64,000 nucleotides of DNA from Acidimicrobiales bacterium (lineage in GTDB: Bacteria > Actinomycetota > Acidimicrobiia > Acidimicrobiales > Bog-793). The stretch is from positions 1-64,000 of the forward strand of contig DATGLP010000013.1 of assembly GCA_035294085.1 (NCBI GenBank). The letters run 5' to 3'. This document shows, one piece after another, positions 1 through 8,310 of the stretch (position 1 is the stretch's first letter; every line of letters begins with the position of its first letter). The notes below the pieces were generated by a model. It did not search any database. It had not been told where the DNA came from and saw nothing but the letters and a program-made list of their open reading frames with translations. Position numbers and translations under genes: made by a program.

Positions 1-129
1 GCGGGGAATTCCGATGGCCGCGCGCGGGGAATTCACATGGCCGTCCGCGGGAAGCGAGGTGGCCGCGCGCGGGGAATTCTCGTGGCCACGCGCGGGGAGA
101 AGTCATGGCCGCCTGTGGGGAGATCCTCG
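1..129. repeat. About 23-bp imperfect direct repeats (IS-end-like)
   Basis: Five successive units begin at about 15, 38, 60, 83 and 106, with a partial unit at the window start. The best-conserved core is TGGCCGCGCGCGGGGAATTC; later units drift (CGGGAAGCG, GGGGAGAAG, GGGGAGATC). Spacing is 22-24 bp. Multiple short direct repeats near an end are a known feature of IS21-family elements, and this looks like the inner side of such an end, with the transposase genes lying to the left of the window. The family assignment is inference because no transposase is visible here. Confidence 0.55.
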
Positions 130-461
130 TGACCGTTGACAGCCGATCCGGCGAACATGCGCGATCCGATGCGCGGACCGGTCCCGGGACGGCCCGAGAG
201 CAGCTCACGGAAGAGGTGGACGAGAGAGCCCTCCTCGATCTCGCCCGCACGCGCCTCACGACGTGCGCAGAGTCTGTCGATCTCGGCCGGCAGCTCGGCG
301 ATGCCGCGTCCGATGGTCACCCAGTGGTGGCGCTGGCGTCACGACGAGTACCACCGCGGCAACCTGGGCACCGTCACCCGCGTACCGGAGCCTCGTTCCG
401 GTCCCGGCAGGTGACGGCGCTCGTCACCCGCTCCCGGGGCCGTCCAGCATGTCGCCCGCCG
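130..461. other. No supported gene
   Basis: Short open frames exist on both strands. The best is a minus-strand frame near 330-130 with a helical-looking segment (TIGRGIAELPAEIDRL), but it has no clear start, ribosome binding site or recognisable family, and it runs on into the direct repeats. It may be a remnant of the adjacent mobile element. Nothing firmer can be said. Confidence 0.3.
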
Positions 462-665
462 CTAGGGTGCCGTGACGCCCGACTCCTTGGGCTGCACCCT
501 CACCCCAGCGCTCGGGACGAACAGCGTCTCGTGCCCGTCGTCCCAGCGCACCCAGAGCCGCTGGTGCCCCTCGTCGCCCTCGACGCGGACCACCTCCCCG
601 CTCCGTCGCGCCTGACCGACCTTCTTCGCCTCGACCACGACCCGGTCACCTACTCGTGCCTGCAC
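462..665 (-). CDS. DUF1918 domain-containing protein
   Basis: A 67-residue protein starting at GTG 665. It is preceded by a strong AAGGAGG about 6 nt upstream, which fixes the start even though the frame stays open further upstream. The sequence (VGDRVVVEAKKVGQARRSGEVV, then RLWVRWDDGHETLFVPSAGVRV) is a compact SH3-like beta barrel typical of the DUF1918 family, a small actinobacterial family of unknown biochemical role often linked to stress regulons. The length equals the family's usual 60-70 residues. It stands alone, with the glycosyltransferase operon upstream on the same strand. Family assignment is firm; function is unknown. Confidence 0.85.
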   Translation of the reverse strand: MQARVGDRVVVEAKKVGQARRSGEVVRVEGDEGHQRLWVRWDDGHETLFVPSAGVRVQPKESGVTAP

Positions 666-1273
666 GTTCGCCTCCTTGTCCTCGGACCTCGCTCTCAGGA
701 TGAGACATGACGTCCTGGCGCGCGCTGGATGGCGGCCCGCAGGGCCACCTCGAGGCGGGCGTTGGCGATCGATCCCGCCTGTTTTCCGGGCGCTTCTCGC
801 CAGGACCTCGCGGCACCGGGCGACCTCCTCGGCTACGTGCGCCGCCGGGCGTGCGACTCCCAGGGGCGCGCCGGACACCTCGGCGCGCCGCAGATCGAGC
901 TCCTGCAGGACCGCGAGCGCCTCGGCGGGCGGCGGGTTGGCGTACTGCGCACCGGCGCACAGCCGCTCGTACCGGGCGGCCAGGCCGCGGAGCTCGGCCG
1001 TGGGGGAGTCAGCGGCGGCGCTGCCCACGATGGCCGGCGCGCTCACCGAGGACCTCCAGCGCTGGAGAGCGGCAACGGCGGTGACCACGACCTGGTCGAG
1101 CGAGGCCCGTCGCTCGGCGACGCCCTCCGGGTCGACGGCCGACCGCACCATCGAGGTTGGGCTCCCCAGCCGACTCCTGATCGACTCCCTGTTGCCTCGT
1201 CCTGACTCTTAGCACTCTCGGCGGGTGAGTGCCAGAGGCTCCGATCCTCCAGGCGCCGGGGCGGCACCCGGCC
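666..1273. other. No confident gene; possible degraded minus-strand reading frame
   Basis: The frame of the DUF1918 gene stays open upstream to about 1151. Between about 1050 and 780 it encodes protein-like helical sequence (AELRGLAARYERLCAGAQYA, then EALAVLQELDLRRAEV). It has no good start or ribosome binding site and matches no family I know. It may be a decayed gene or chance coding potential of GC-rich DNA. Confidence 0.3.
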
Positions 1274-2416
1274 TCACGGTCCGGAGCCGATGAGCGACAG
1301 GACGTGGTCGACCGCTGCCTGGCCGCGACCGAGCGCGTCAATGGATGCCGCGAGCCGCCTTGCCGCGTCGGCGTAGGAGGGGTCGTCGAGCACGGCGGTC
1401 AGGGCCGCAGCGATGGACTCGGAGGCGGCTCCCGCCTCGAGGGTGATGCCTGCGCCACACGCCTGCACCCGCGCGGCGTTGAGCGGCTGCTCGCGCCCTT
1501 GGGGGATGCACAGCAGGGGAATGCCGTGGGCGATGCTGGCCATGACGGTGCTCAGCCCGGCGTGGGTCACCACCGCCGAGACGAGCGGAAGCACCTCGGC
1601 GTGAGGGAGGTAGCGGTGGACGGCGACGTTGGGAGGCACCGAGGGCAGCTCAACGGCTATCCCCCCGAGGGTGAGCAAGCCTCGCACCGACAGCCCGGCC
1701 AGCGCTTCGAGGATGGGGGGAAGGGCCTCCTGCTGACGCATGGGGGTCGTGCTCAACGACACGAGCACGAGGGGACGGTCGTCGGTGGGGTCGAATCCCA
1801 GGTCGTGCGGCGTACCGGGAGGGGCCGGGTCGAGGATGGGGCCCACGTAGTGGGTCTCGTCGCCGCGCGGCGCGCCCGGGTAGTCGAAGGCCTCGGGTAC
1901 GAGCACGAGCACCTTCGCGGCGCGCCGCAGCTGGTCGAGGGTCGCCGGTGCAGCCAGGTCGGCCATCCCGAAGGCCTTGCGGCACTGGCTCACGTTCACG
2001 GAGATGTCGCCCCAGAAGCACACGAAGGGCTGGTACAGCACGTGCACGAGCACCGCCGTGGGGAGCCCGAGCCGCTCCGCCGCGACCAGGCCGGCGCCGA
2101 GCATGCAGTCGACCACCACGACGTCGGGGCGGAACTGTGCCGCCGCGGCCAGGACGTCGTGCGCGGTGGCGAGCCCGTTGCGCATCTCGTGGAAGCGAGC
2201 CGGGTCCTCCTCCAGGCTCACCCCGGCGGGCCAAGGCTCCACCGAGCGGTACTCGAGGAGCTGCGCGCCAGACCGGGCCACGGCCTCGGCGACCGAGCGC
2301 TCCGCCGGTGCGGCGTCCGCCAGCAGGGCGACGTCGTGGCCGGCGGCGACCAGCCGGGCCGCCAGGGCTAGGGCGGGGGGGAAGTTGCCGCCGCCTCCCC
2401 AGCTGACGATGAGCAC
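1274..2416 (-). CDS. MGT-type (GT1 family) glycosyltransferase
   Basis: A 380-residue GT-B fold enzyme predicted to transfer a sugar from an NDP-sugar to a small hydrophobic acceptor. The N-terminal Rossmann half opens with VLIVSWGGGGNFPPALALAARL. The C-terminal donor-binding half has the family signature around residues 280-312 (VVTHAGLSTVMASIAHGIPL, then PQGREQPLNAARV). Length fits macrolide- or UDP-glucuronosyl-type transferases. The GTG at 2416 was chosen because it begins the first beta strand; it overlaps the end of the SRPBCC gene by 49 bp, suggesting translational coupling. It is the last gene of a TetR-SRPBCC-glycosyltransferase operon. The acceptor is unknown. Confidence 0.85.
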   Translation of the reverse strand: MLIVSWGGGGNFPPALALAARLVAAGHDVALLADAAPAERSVAEAVARSGAQLLEYRSVEPWPAGVSLEEDPARFHEMRNGLATAHDVLAAAAQFRPDVVVVDCMLGAGLVAAERLGLPTAVLVHVLYQPFVCFWGDISVNVSQCRKAFGMADLAAPATLDQLRRAAKVLVLVPEAFDYPGAPRGDETHYVGPILDPAPPGTPHDLGFDPTDDRPLVLVSLSTTPMRQQEALPPILEALAGLSVRGLLTLGGIAVELPSVPPNVAVHRYLPHAEVLPLVSAVVTHAGLSTVMASIAHGIPLLCIPQGREQPLNAARVQACGAGITLEAGAASESIAAALTAVLDDPSYADAARRLAASIDALGRGQAAVDHVLSLIGSGP

Positions 2417-2913
2417 GCGCCCGCCGGCCAACAGGACGTGGTTCCGCCTCCGGCTTCGGCCTCGGCCTTGAGGCGCTCGAGGGTCTGGCGCATGGCCTGC
2501 TCGCGCCGGCGGTCGCGGTCGGCCATGAGGTAGTCCTCGGCGATGCGGGCCGACAGGGGAAGCCAGTGGACCTCGAAGGACTCGACGAGGTTCACCCCTC
2601 CGTCGGAGGGCTCGATCCGATACGACCAGGTCACCATCTCCTTGCCCCGTACCAGGGTGGACCAGCTGAGCTCCTTGTTGGGGACCGCCGTCTTCACCTG
2701 GCAGGCGACCGACCACCTCATGCGCCCGTAGCGGTTCCAGCCCCGAAAGCGCGCCCCGGGCACGGCGGGCGAGCTGGCGCCACCCTCCCAGGCGACTCGG
2801 TAGCACTCGGGGCTCCACTCCCCCATGCGCTCGAGGTCCGACAGCAGCGCCCAGACCCGTTCCGCTGGGGCGTTCACGTGGACCTGGACGGTTCCCGTGC
2901 GGGCGGTTCTCAT
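2368..2913 (-). CDS. SRPBCC (START/Bet v1-like) family protein
   Basis: A 181-residue ligand-binding fold protein. It begins VQVHVNAPAERVWALLSDLE, the classic first strand and helix of the polyketide cyclase / SRPBCC family, and has WSPECYRVAWEGG and NLVESFEVHWLP further on. It starts at ATG 2913 after GGGAGG, and its start overlaps the stop of the TetR gene (ATGA). The last 25 or so residues (Gly/Ser/Ala/Pro-rich) run over the start of the glycosyltransferase gene in another frame and are probably disordered. Such proteins bind or cyclise hydrophobic molecules; here it may bind the substrate of the glycosyltransferase or the inducer pathway compound, which is inference from context. Confidence 0.85.
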   Translation of the reverse strand: MRTARTGTVQVHVNAPAERVWALLSDLERMGEWSPECYRVAWEGGASSPAVPGARFRGWNRYGRMRWSVACQVKTAVPNKELSWSTLVRGKEMVTWSYRIEPSDGGVNLVESFEVHWLPLSARIAEDYLMADRDRRREQAMRQTLERLKAEAEAGGGTTSCWPAGACSSSAGEAAATSPPP

Positions 2914-3575
2914 CGTGGACCTCCCTGTGTGCTCGTCCCGGCCGGCCGGCGCGCGCCCTGGCGCCCCTTCCGGCGCTGCTTGCTCTTCAGGTGGTCGTAG
3001 GCCATGTCGGCCACGACGTCGATCAGCCGTGCCCAGCGGTCCCCGCCGGGGTCGTTGGCGATCTGCTGGTCGACGAGGCCCGAGCTCAAGGCGGTGAGCA
3101 GGTCCTCGTCCTCCTGGTCGTGCACGAGCCCCGCCCTGGCCAGGTCCTCCCGCAGCAGCGTCATCACCTCGACGGCCTTGGCGTAGGACGCAGGGGAGGG
3201 CTCGAAGCCCGGGACGGTCCTCTGGAACAGGAGCTGGTACCGGGCCGGGTCGGAGGTGCAGAACTCGAAGTACAGGCGGAACCCAGCGCGCAGCCGCTGA
3301 CGGGCGTCGGTGGGCAGCTCGGCCCGGCGCTCCTCCAGGAAGGCCAAGAACTCGTCGTTGCCCTGGGCGAACATGGCGTCGTAGAGGTCGTTCTTCGAAG
3401 CGAAGTACTGGTAGAGCGATGGCACCCGCATGTCCACCCGGGCCGCCACCTCCGCCAGGGTGAGCCCCGCCAGGCCCCGGTGGCGGGCCACCTCCCACGC
3501 GGCCACCACGATCTCGGCCTTGGTCGCCTCGTGCCGGCGGGCTCGTCGATCGTGACTCGGTAGTCCTAATGCCAC
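2910..3575 (-). CDS. TetR/AcrR family transcriptional regulator
   Basis: About 221 residues. The helix-turn-helix lies near residues 18-62 (EIVVAAWEVARHRGLAGLTL, then AEVAARVDMRVPSLYQYFAS), with a C-terminal ligand domain of the TetR_C type (FRLYFEFCTSDPARYQLLFQ). The start is uncertain: GTG 3575 is the outermost reasonable codon but has no clear ribosome binding site. It is the first gene of the operon and its stop overlaps the next start by 4 bp. TetR proteins usually repress their own operon, so it probably controls the SRPBCC and glycosyltransferase genes in response to a hydrophobic ligand. Confidence 0.85.
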   Translation of the reverse strand: MALGLPSHDRRARRHEATKAEIVVAAWEVARHRGLAGLTLAEVAARVDMRVPSLYQYFASKNDLYDAMFAQGNDEFLAFLEERRAELPTDARQRLRAGFRLYFEFCTSDPARYQLLFQRTVPGFEPSPASYAKAVEVMTLLREDLARAGLVHDQEDEDLLTALSSGLVDQQIANDPGGDRWARLIDVVADMAYDHLKSKQRRKGRQGARRPAGTSTQGGPR

Positions 3576-4105
3576 TAGAACATTCTCCGTGGCTTCGGCT
3601 GCCCTGTCAAGGTGCCGCCGCGCTGAGGGCGCTGATACCCCATGGCGTATACCGCCGACCGCGGCCTGCCTTCCCGCCGTCGGGCAGGTCGCTCCGCTGG
3701 CCAGCCCGCCGGCGCAGCCGGCCGGATTCAGAGAGCAGGCAGCCAGGGTGGCGCGCGATCGTCCGGCAGAAGCGCGCTTCGGGTCGCATCCGACGGTGGC
3801 CGCGCCTGTCGTGGGCGGGCCATCGGTCTCGGCGCGCCAGGCCCCGAGCCGTTGTCCGAGGGACCTGCCGAGCACTCGTCACGCCCGGCGGGGCGGATGC
3901 GGCGGCGTGCTGCACGAGGCTGTTGCGGAGTTCCAGAGGCGTGGCGTTCGCCCCGCGACGGCCGGTTCGCGGCCGTGGGCCGCGGGCAGTGACGATCGGC
4001 CCTTGTCCACGGCGCTCGGCGCGTGTCGCGATGGCAGGTGTGGGCGGCGGCGGCACCTCGGTGGGCTCGCAGGCGTTCTCGATCCGAAGCACGGAAGGAG
4101 GCCGC
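3576..4105. other. Intergenic, no gene seen
   Basis: About 530 bp between the divergent TetR and dodecin genes. It should contain both promoters. The region just upstream of the TetR gene (about 3560-3595) is relatively A/T-rich, with TAGTCCTAATGCCACTAGAA giving an imperfect dyad that could be a TetR-type operator. Open frames on both strands here have no family match and poor composition. Confidence 0.4.
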
Positions 4106-4309
4106 ATGAGCGACATCGCACGGGTGACAGAGATCTCGGCCCGCTCACCGGAGAGCTTCGAGGCCGCGATCAGGCTTGGCGTCAAGCGGGCGACCGAGAC
4201 GCTGCGGGGCGTCACGGCTGCCTGGGTGAAGGACCAGCAGGTGAAGGTCCAGGGCAACGAGGTCGTCGAGTTCCAGGTGAACATGCTCGTGACCTTCGTG
4301 CTCGAGTAG
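4106..4309 (+). CDS. Dodecin family flavin-binding protein
   Basis: A 67-residue protein with the dodecin pattern: RVTEISARSPESFEAAIRLG, then TLRGVTAAWVKDQQVKVQGN and EFQVNMLVTFVLE. Dodecins are dodecameric flavin-binding and storage proteins of the cytoplasm. ATG 4106 follows GGAAGGAGG at ideal spacing, and the length is exactly that of the family. It is monocistronic, with a hairpin about 20 bp after the stop. Assignment is firm. Confidence 0.92.
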   Translation: MSDIARVTEISARSPESFEAAIRLGVKRATETLRGVTAAWVKDQQVKVQGNEVVEFQVNMLVTFVLE

Positions 4310-4327
4310 TCCCGCGACGGAACGGAC

Positions 4328-4345
4328 GCTCGGGCTGGCCCGAGC
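4328..4345 (+). terminator. Likely terminator hairpin after dodecin
   Basis: Perfect inverted repeat GCTCGGGC-TG-GCCCGAGC, 18 bp after the dodecin stop. There is no U-tract, as is common in very GC-rich actinobacteria, so its terminator role is inferred from position. Confidence 0.45.
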
Positions 4346-4523
4346 CTGTCGCGCGTCCAGGGCGCCTCGGGGACAGGCTCGGCGGTGCGACGGGCTCACT
4401 CCGACCGCCGGGTTCGTGTCCGCTAGCGTCCGAACGGATGTGCTGAGGCATGGAGGCCACCGAGCCCTGGCGGCAGCGCGCAGCGGATGCCCGACGCTTC
4501 CTGGAGACGGGCGAGTGGGTGGA

Positions 4524-5393
4524 GTGACGAAGGTGCTCACGAGGGAGGACTGCGTCGTCAACTGCTCGATCCTCTTCGGGGAGTACCCGCTTCGCGATCG
4601 GCCGTCGCGGGCGTTCGCCGCCGGTTTCCGCCGCATCGAGCTGTGGTGGCCGTTCGCGAGCGCGGTACCCGGCGATAGCGAGATCGACAGGCTGTGCTCG
4701 GCGATTGAGGACGCGGGGGTGCAGCTGTACGGGCTCAACCTGTTCGCGGGGGACATGGCCGCGGGGGAGCGGGGGATCCTGTCGGCGCCGGCGCGGTCGG
4801 CGGAGTACGACGACAACCTGGCGGTTGTCGCGAGCATCGCGACCAGGCTGGGGTGCCGGACGTTCAACGCGCTGTACGGCAATCGGCTGGAGGGCGTCAC
4901 CCCCGACGAGCAAGACGAAGTCGCCTGCGAGCGACTGCGCGAGGCGGCGGCGATTCTCGGACGGGCTGGCGGTCGGGTGCTCGTCGAGCCACTCAGCGGC
5001 GGAGCCGGCTATCCGCTCCGCCTGGCTGCCGACGCGGTACGGGTGATCGAACGGGCCGAGGCGGCGTCGCCGCTCGGGAACGTCTTCCTGCTCGCGGACC
5101 TCTACCACCTGGCCGTCAACGGGGACGACGTCTCGGCCGCGATCCGGCGCTTCGGGCCTCGGATCGGCCACGTGCAGATCGCCGACGCGCCGGGCCGCCA
5201 CGAGCCAGGCACCGGCGGGCTCCCGCTCGCGCGGTGGATCGGCGAGCTGCAGGCCGCGGGCTACGAGGGCCCGTACGCGCTCGAGTACCACCCGAGCACG
5301 CGGACCGAGGCGAGCTTCGGTTGGCTCGCGCGGACGGCTGTCCCCAGGCGGTCCGCTGACGAACCGGAGAGCCTCGGTCCTTCGACGTCGTAG
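4524..5393 (+). CDS. Hydroxypyruvate isomerase-like TIM-barrel protein
   Basis: A 289-residue member of the xylose isomerase-like / hydroxypyruvate isomerase superfamily. Typical strand motifs are visible: NCSILFGEYPLRDRPSRAFA at the N-terminus, VQLYGLNLFAGDMAAGERGI, GRVLVEPLSG with the metal-binding Glu, FLLADLYHLAVNGDD, GHVQIADAPGRHEPGTGG and ALEYHPS. GTG 4524 was chosen because it lies just ahead of the first barrel strand; the frame is open further upstream. Hyi interconverts hydroxypyruvate and tartronate semialdehyde, but relatives act on other keto acids and sugars. Its position next to tcuAB suggests a role in the same organic acid pathway (inference). Confidence 0.8.
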   Translation: MTKVLTREDCVVNCSILFGEYPLRDRPSRAFAAGFRRIELWWPFASAVPGDSEIDRLCSAIEDAGVQLYGLNLFAGDMAAGERGILSAPARSAEYDDNLAVVASIATRLGCRTFNALYGNRLEGVTPDEQDEVACERLREAAAILGRAGGRVLVEPLSGGAGYPLRLAADAVRVIERAEAASPLGNVFLLADLYHLAVNGDDVSAAIRRFGPRIGHVQIADAPGRHEPGTGGLPLARWIGELQAAGYEGPYALEYHPSTRTEASFGWLARTAVPRRSADEPESLGPSTS

Positions 5394-5765
5394 AAGCTGG
5401 CCGCTCGACGAGAGGGCGACCTCGTCGCCCGGAGATGGCGGACGACGCGCGAAGCGCCTCGCGCCGAGCAGGGCGAGGCTCCGGCGTCCGCGACCCACCG
5501 GACGGCGCCAGCTCGCGCGCCGGCTGGGCCGGAGGTGCTGGTGAGGGCGGGGCGCAGGGGACGGGGCCGGGTGCGCCCGAGCCACCCTTCGTGGACCCGG
5601 CGAGCAGCTGGAGGGGACGCGCCTAGCCGAGCCTCCAAGGAGGGCGACGGGCGCATAAGGTATGCACCAGTATACGACAGTTTACGAGTTGTGGAGGCAG
5701 CGTTGGGTGCCTGGCTCCGGTCCGGTCGATCACGCGGCCCCACGCCCGCCGAGGGGCGTGGGCCC
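5394..5765. other. Intergenic region upstream of tcuA
   Basis: About 370 bp. It is mostly GC-rich, with one conspicuous A/T-rich patch at 5653-5690 that holds the dyads listed separately. The tcuA frame is open throughout. Alternative tcuA starts are GTG 5691 and TTG 5703, the latter with GGAGG 5 nt upstream. Confidence 0.4.
5653..5675. promoter_or_regulatory. Candidate GntR (FCD) operator / promoter region of tcuA
   Basis: The inverted repeat GCATA-AGG-TATGC (5653-5665) is followed at once by the palindrome GTATAC (5670-5675), in the only A/T-rich patch upstream of tcuA. FCD-type GntR regulators commonly bind short palindromes of the form TNGTNNNACNA, to which AGTATACGA is similar. The regulator at 8307-8933 is the obvious candidate partner. 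This is inference from sequence shape and location. Confidence 0.4.
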
Positions 5766-7178
5766 GTGCGCGCCGCAGTCGACCTGCTCGACGCGGGTCC
5801 GTTCGACGTCGTCGTCCTCGGCGGCGGGAACGCGGCCCTCGTTGCGGCGCTGACGGCGCGGGAGGCCGGTCGCCGTGTCCTGCTCCTCGAGCGTGCGCCG
5901 GAGGCGCAGCGTGGTGGCAACAGCCGGCACACGAGGAACATCCGCTGCGTCCACGACGGGAACGACGGCCGCTCGGTGGGCGGCTACGGCTTCGACGAGC
6001 TCTGGTCCGATCTCTGCGGCGTCGGGGACGGGCCTGCGGACGAGAAGCTGGCAGCGCTCACCATCCGGGCTTCGGCGGAGCTCCCGGCCTGGATGAGCGC
6101 GCGAGGGGTGCGCTGGCAGGCTGCGCTCGCCGGGACGCTCCAGCTGGATCGCACCAACAGGTTCTTCCTCGGTGGCGGGAAGGCGCTAGTGAACACCTAC
6201 TACCGGCGTGCCGCCGCCCTCGGCGTGCACGTCGCCTACGGCGTGACGGCCGAGGATCTCGTCGTCGAGGGCGATCGGTGCACGGCGGTCGTCGCGAGCT
6301 GCGCCGGCCGGACCTTCGAGGTCGCCGCCAAGGCAGTCGTGTGCGCTGCTGGCGGGTTCGAGGCGAACCTCGAGTGGCTGCGCGCCTACTGGGGGGACGC
6401 CGTCGACAGCTTCGTCGTGCGGGGACCGCGCGACAACGACGGCCGTGTGCTGCGCGCCCTCTACCGTGCCGGTGCGCGCCGGGTCGGGCGTGAGGAGGGC
6501 TTCCACGCGGTCGCGGTGGACGCGCGCTCGCCCCGCTTCGACGGGGGGATCGCGACGCGCATCGACGCCATCCCCTTCGGGATCGTCGTCAACCGGGATG
6601 CGCAGCGCTTCTACGACGAAGGCGAGGACATCTGGCCGAAGCGCTACGCGCAGTGGGGCCGCAACATCGCGCGCCAGCCCGGCCAGATCGCCTACTGCCT
6701 GTGGGACTCGAAGGCGGCGGGGAGGTTCCTGCCGCCGATGTTCCCGCCGCTGCAGGCGGGCTCGGTGGACGAGCTCGCTCTGCAGCTCGGCCTGGATCCT
6801 CGGGCGCTCGGTGCGACGGTCGACTCGTACAACTCGCGCGCGGGCGACCCCGCCACGTTCCGGCCGGGCGAGCCGGACGGGTGCGCGACCCGAGGCCTCG
6901 TACCTCCGAAGAGCAACTGGGCGCTGCCGCTCGACCAGCCTCCCTTCTTCGCCGTGCCGCTGCGCCCGGGGATCACCTTCACCTACCTGGGCGTCGCGGT
7001 CGACGAGCGGGGCCGCGTCGTGGGGGCGGACGGGACGCCATTCGTCAACGTGACGGCAGCGGGAGAGATCATGTCGGGGAACATCCTGTCGAGCGGCTAC
7101 CTCGCCGGGTTCGGCATGACGATCGGCACCGTCTGGGGCCGCATCGCCGGGAGGACGGCGGCCGATGTCGCGGCGTGA
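5766..7178 (+). CDS. tcuA: FAD-dependent tricarballylate dehydrogenase TcuA
   Basis: About 470 residues of a fumarate reductase/succinate dehydrogenase-type flavoprotein. The FAD-binding motif is FDVVVLGGGNAALVAALTAR. GNSRHTRNIRC just after it is characteristic of TcuA, which oxidises tricarballylate to cis-aconitate. Near the C-terminus AAGEIMSGNILSSGYLAGFG closes the FAD site. GTG 5766 gives the family's usual length, but TTG 5703 with GGAGG is a credible alternative. The next gene, tcuB, begins 14 bp before this stop, so the two are coupled. Electrons would pass to TcuB. A dedicated transporter (TcuC) is absent nearby. Confidence 0.85.
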   Translation: MRAAVDLLDAGPFDVVVLGGGNAALVAALTAREAGRRVLLLERAPEAQRGGNSRHTRNIRCVHDGNDGRSVGGYGFDELWSDLCGVGDGPADEKLAALTIRASAELPAWMSARGVRWQAALAGTLQLDRTNRFFLGGGKALVNTYYRRAAALGVHVAYGVTAEDLVVEGDRCTAVVASCAGRTFEVAAKAVVCAAGGFEANLEWLRAYWGDAVDSFVVRGPRDNDGRVLRALYRAGARRVGREEGFHAVAVDARSPRFDGGIATRIDAIPFGIVVNRDAQRFYDEGEDIWPKRYAQWGRNIARQPGQIAYCLWDSKAAGRFLPPMFPPLQAGSVDELALQLGLDPRALGATVDSYNSRAGDPATFRPGEPDGCATRGLVPPKSNWALPLDQPPFFAVPLRPGITFTYLGVAVDERGRVVGADGTPFVNVTAAGEIMSGNILSSGYLAGFGMTIGTVWGRIAGRTAADVAA

Positions 7179-8310
7179 GGCGCTGCGCGCCGAGGCGGTG
7201 CGCCAGCTCAGGATCTGCGACGCCTGTCGCTACTGCGAGGGGTACTGCGCGGTCTTCCCAGCGCTCGAACGCAGGTCGCCGGAGATCGAGGGGAGCGTCG
7301 ACTACCTCGCGAACCTGTGCCACGACTGCCGCGCCTGCTACTACGCGTGCATGTACGCGCCGCCGCACGAGTTCGCGGTGAACATCCCGCGCATCCTGCA
7401 GGACGCCCGGCTCGCTGGCTACGACGAGTTCGTGAGCCGACGGGCGCCGCACCGGCCTCTGCTGCGGGGCCAGTGGGTCGTTCCTGCCGCGGCCCTCGGT
7501 CTCATCTCCCTGCTGGTGGCGACGGTCAGCGCGGCGAGCGTGGGCCTCGGCGCGTTCTGGCGTCACGGCCACGGCGCGGCCTCCCCCTACCAGAGCCTTC
7601 CCTACCCGGCCCTGCTCGTGCTCGCAGGGATCCCGACCCTGTGGGGGGTCGCGATCCTCGCCCGGGCGAACGTCCGCTACTGGCGCGCGACGGGCGGGCT
7701 ACGTGGCGCGAGCGTTCGCCCGGCTGCGCTGTACCGGGCGCTGCGGGATGCGGCGGTGCTCGCGAACCTGCGAGGTGGCGGCGGTGAGTGCTTCTACCCC
7801 GACGAGCGCCCGAGCCCGCTCCGGCGCCGCCTGCACGCCGCCGTCGCCTACGGCTTCGTCCTCTGCGTTGCGTCGACCGTGAGCGCAGCGGTCGAGCAGG
7901 ACCTCCTCGGCGTGCAGCCCCCGTACGGGCTCTTCTCGGTGCCGGTCCTCCTCGGGCTGGTGGGTGGCGTCGCGCTGGTCGTCGGGTGCGCGGGGCTGAT
8001 CTGGCTGAAGCTGCGGTCGGACCCGGCGCCCGAGAGCGTGGCGATGGCCGTGCGCGACTACGGGCTGCTCTTCTGGCTGGGACTGCTGAGCGCGAGCGGC
8101 CTGGCCGTCCTCGGACTGCGGTGGTCCACCGTCGCGGGGGCGGCCTTCCTCGTCCACCTCGCCGTGGTCCTCACCGCCTTCGTCCTCGCGCCGTACACGA
8201 AGTTCGCGCACGTCGGCTACCGCGTGCTCGCGCTCGTCCAGGACGCGGCGGAGCGCGCTGGGCGACGAAGCGCACCGGCCCCCGCGCCGGGCGGCGGGCG
8301 CCCCGCCTAG
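7165..8310 (+). CDS. tcuB: Tricarballylate utilisation 4Fe-4S membrane protein TcuB (CitB-like)
   Basis: A 381-residue protein that reoxidises TcuA and passes electrons to the membrane quinone pool. The N-terminus has two iron-sulfur motifs, CDACRYCEGYC and CHDCRACYYACMYAPPHEF. The C-terminal two thirds holds about six membrane helices (for example VVPAAALGLISLLVATVSAA, FSVPVLLGLVGGVALVVGCA and AAFLVHLAVVLTAFVLAPYT). The order and spacing match Salmonella TcuB. ATG 7165 overlaps tcuA by 14 bp. Its stop overlaps the stop of the convergent GntR gene. Membership is well supported; the true substrate in this organism is not shown. Confidence 0.85.
   Translation: MSRREALRAEAVRQLRICDACRYCEGYCAVFPALERRSPEIEGSVDYLANLCHDCRACYYACMYAPPHEFAVNIPRILQDARLAGYDEFVSRRAPHRPLLRGQWVVPAAALGLISLLVATVSAASVGLGAFWRHGHGAASPYQSLPYPALLVLAGIPTLWGVAILARANVRYWRATGGLRGASVRPAALYRALRDAAVLANLRGGGGECFYPDERPSPLRRRLHAAVAYGFVLCVASTVSAAVEQDLLGVQPPYGLFSVPVLLGLVGGVALVVGCAGLIWLKLRSDPAPESVAMAVRDYGLLFWLGLLSASGLAVLGLRWSTVAGAAFLVHLAVVLTAFVLAPYTKFAHVGYRVLALVQDAAERAGRRSAPAPAPGGGRPA

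Noticed and set aside
1-129. CRISPR array
   Set aside because: The units are only about 23 bp, directly adjacent without unique spacers, and degrade progressively.
33-320. 95-codon minus-strand frame at the left edge
   Set aside because: It extends through the direct repeats, has no ribosome binding site and no family; it may be mobile-element debris.
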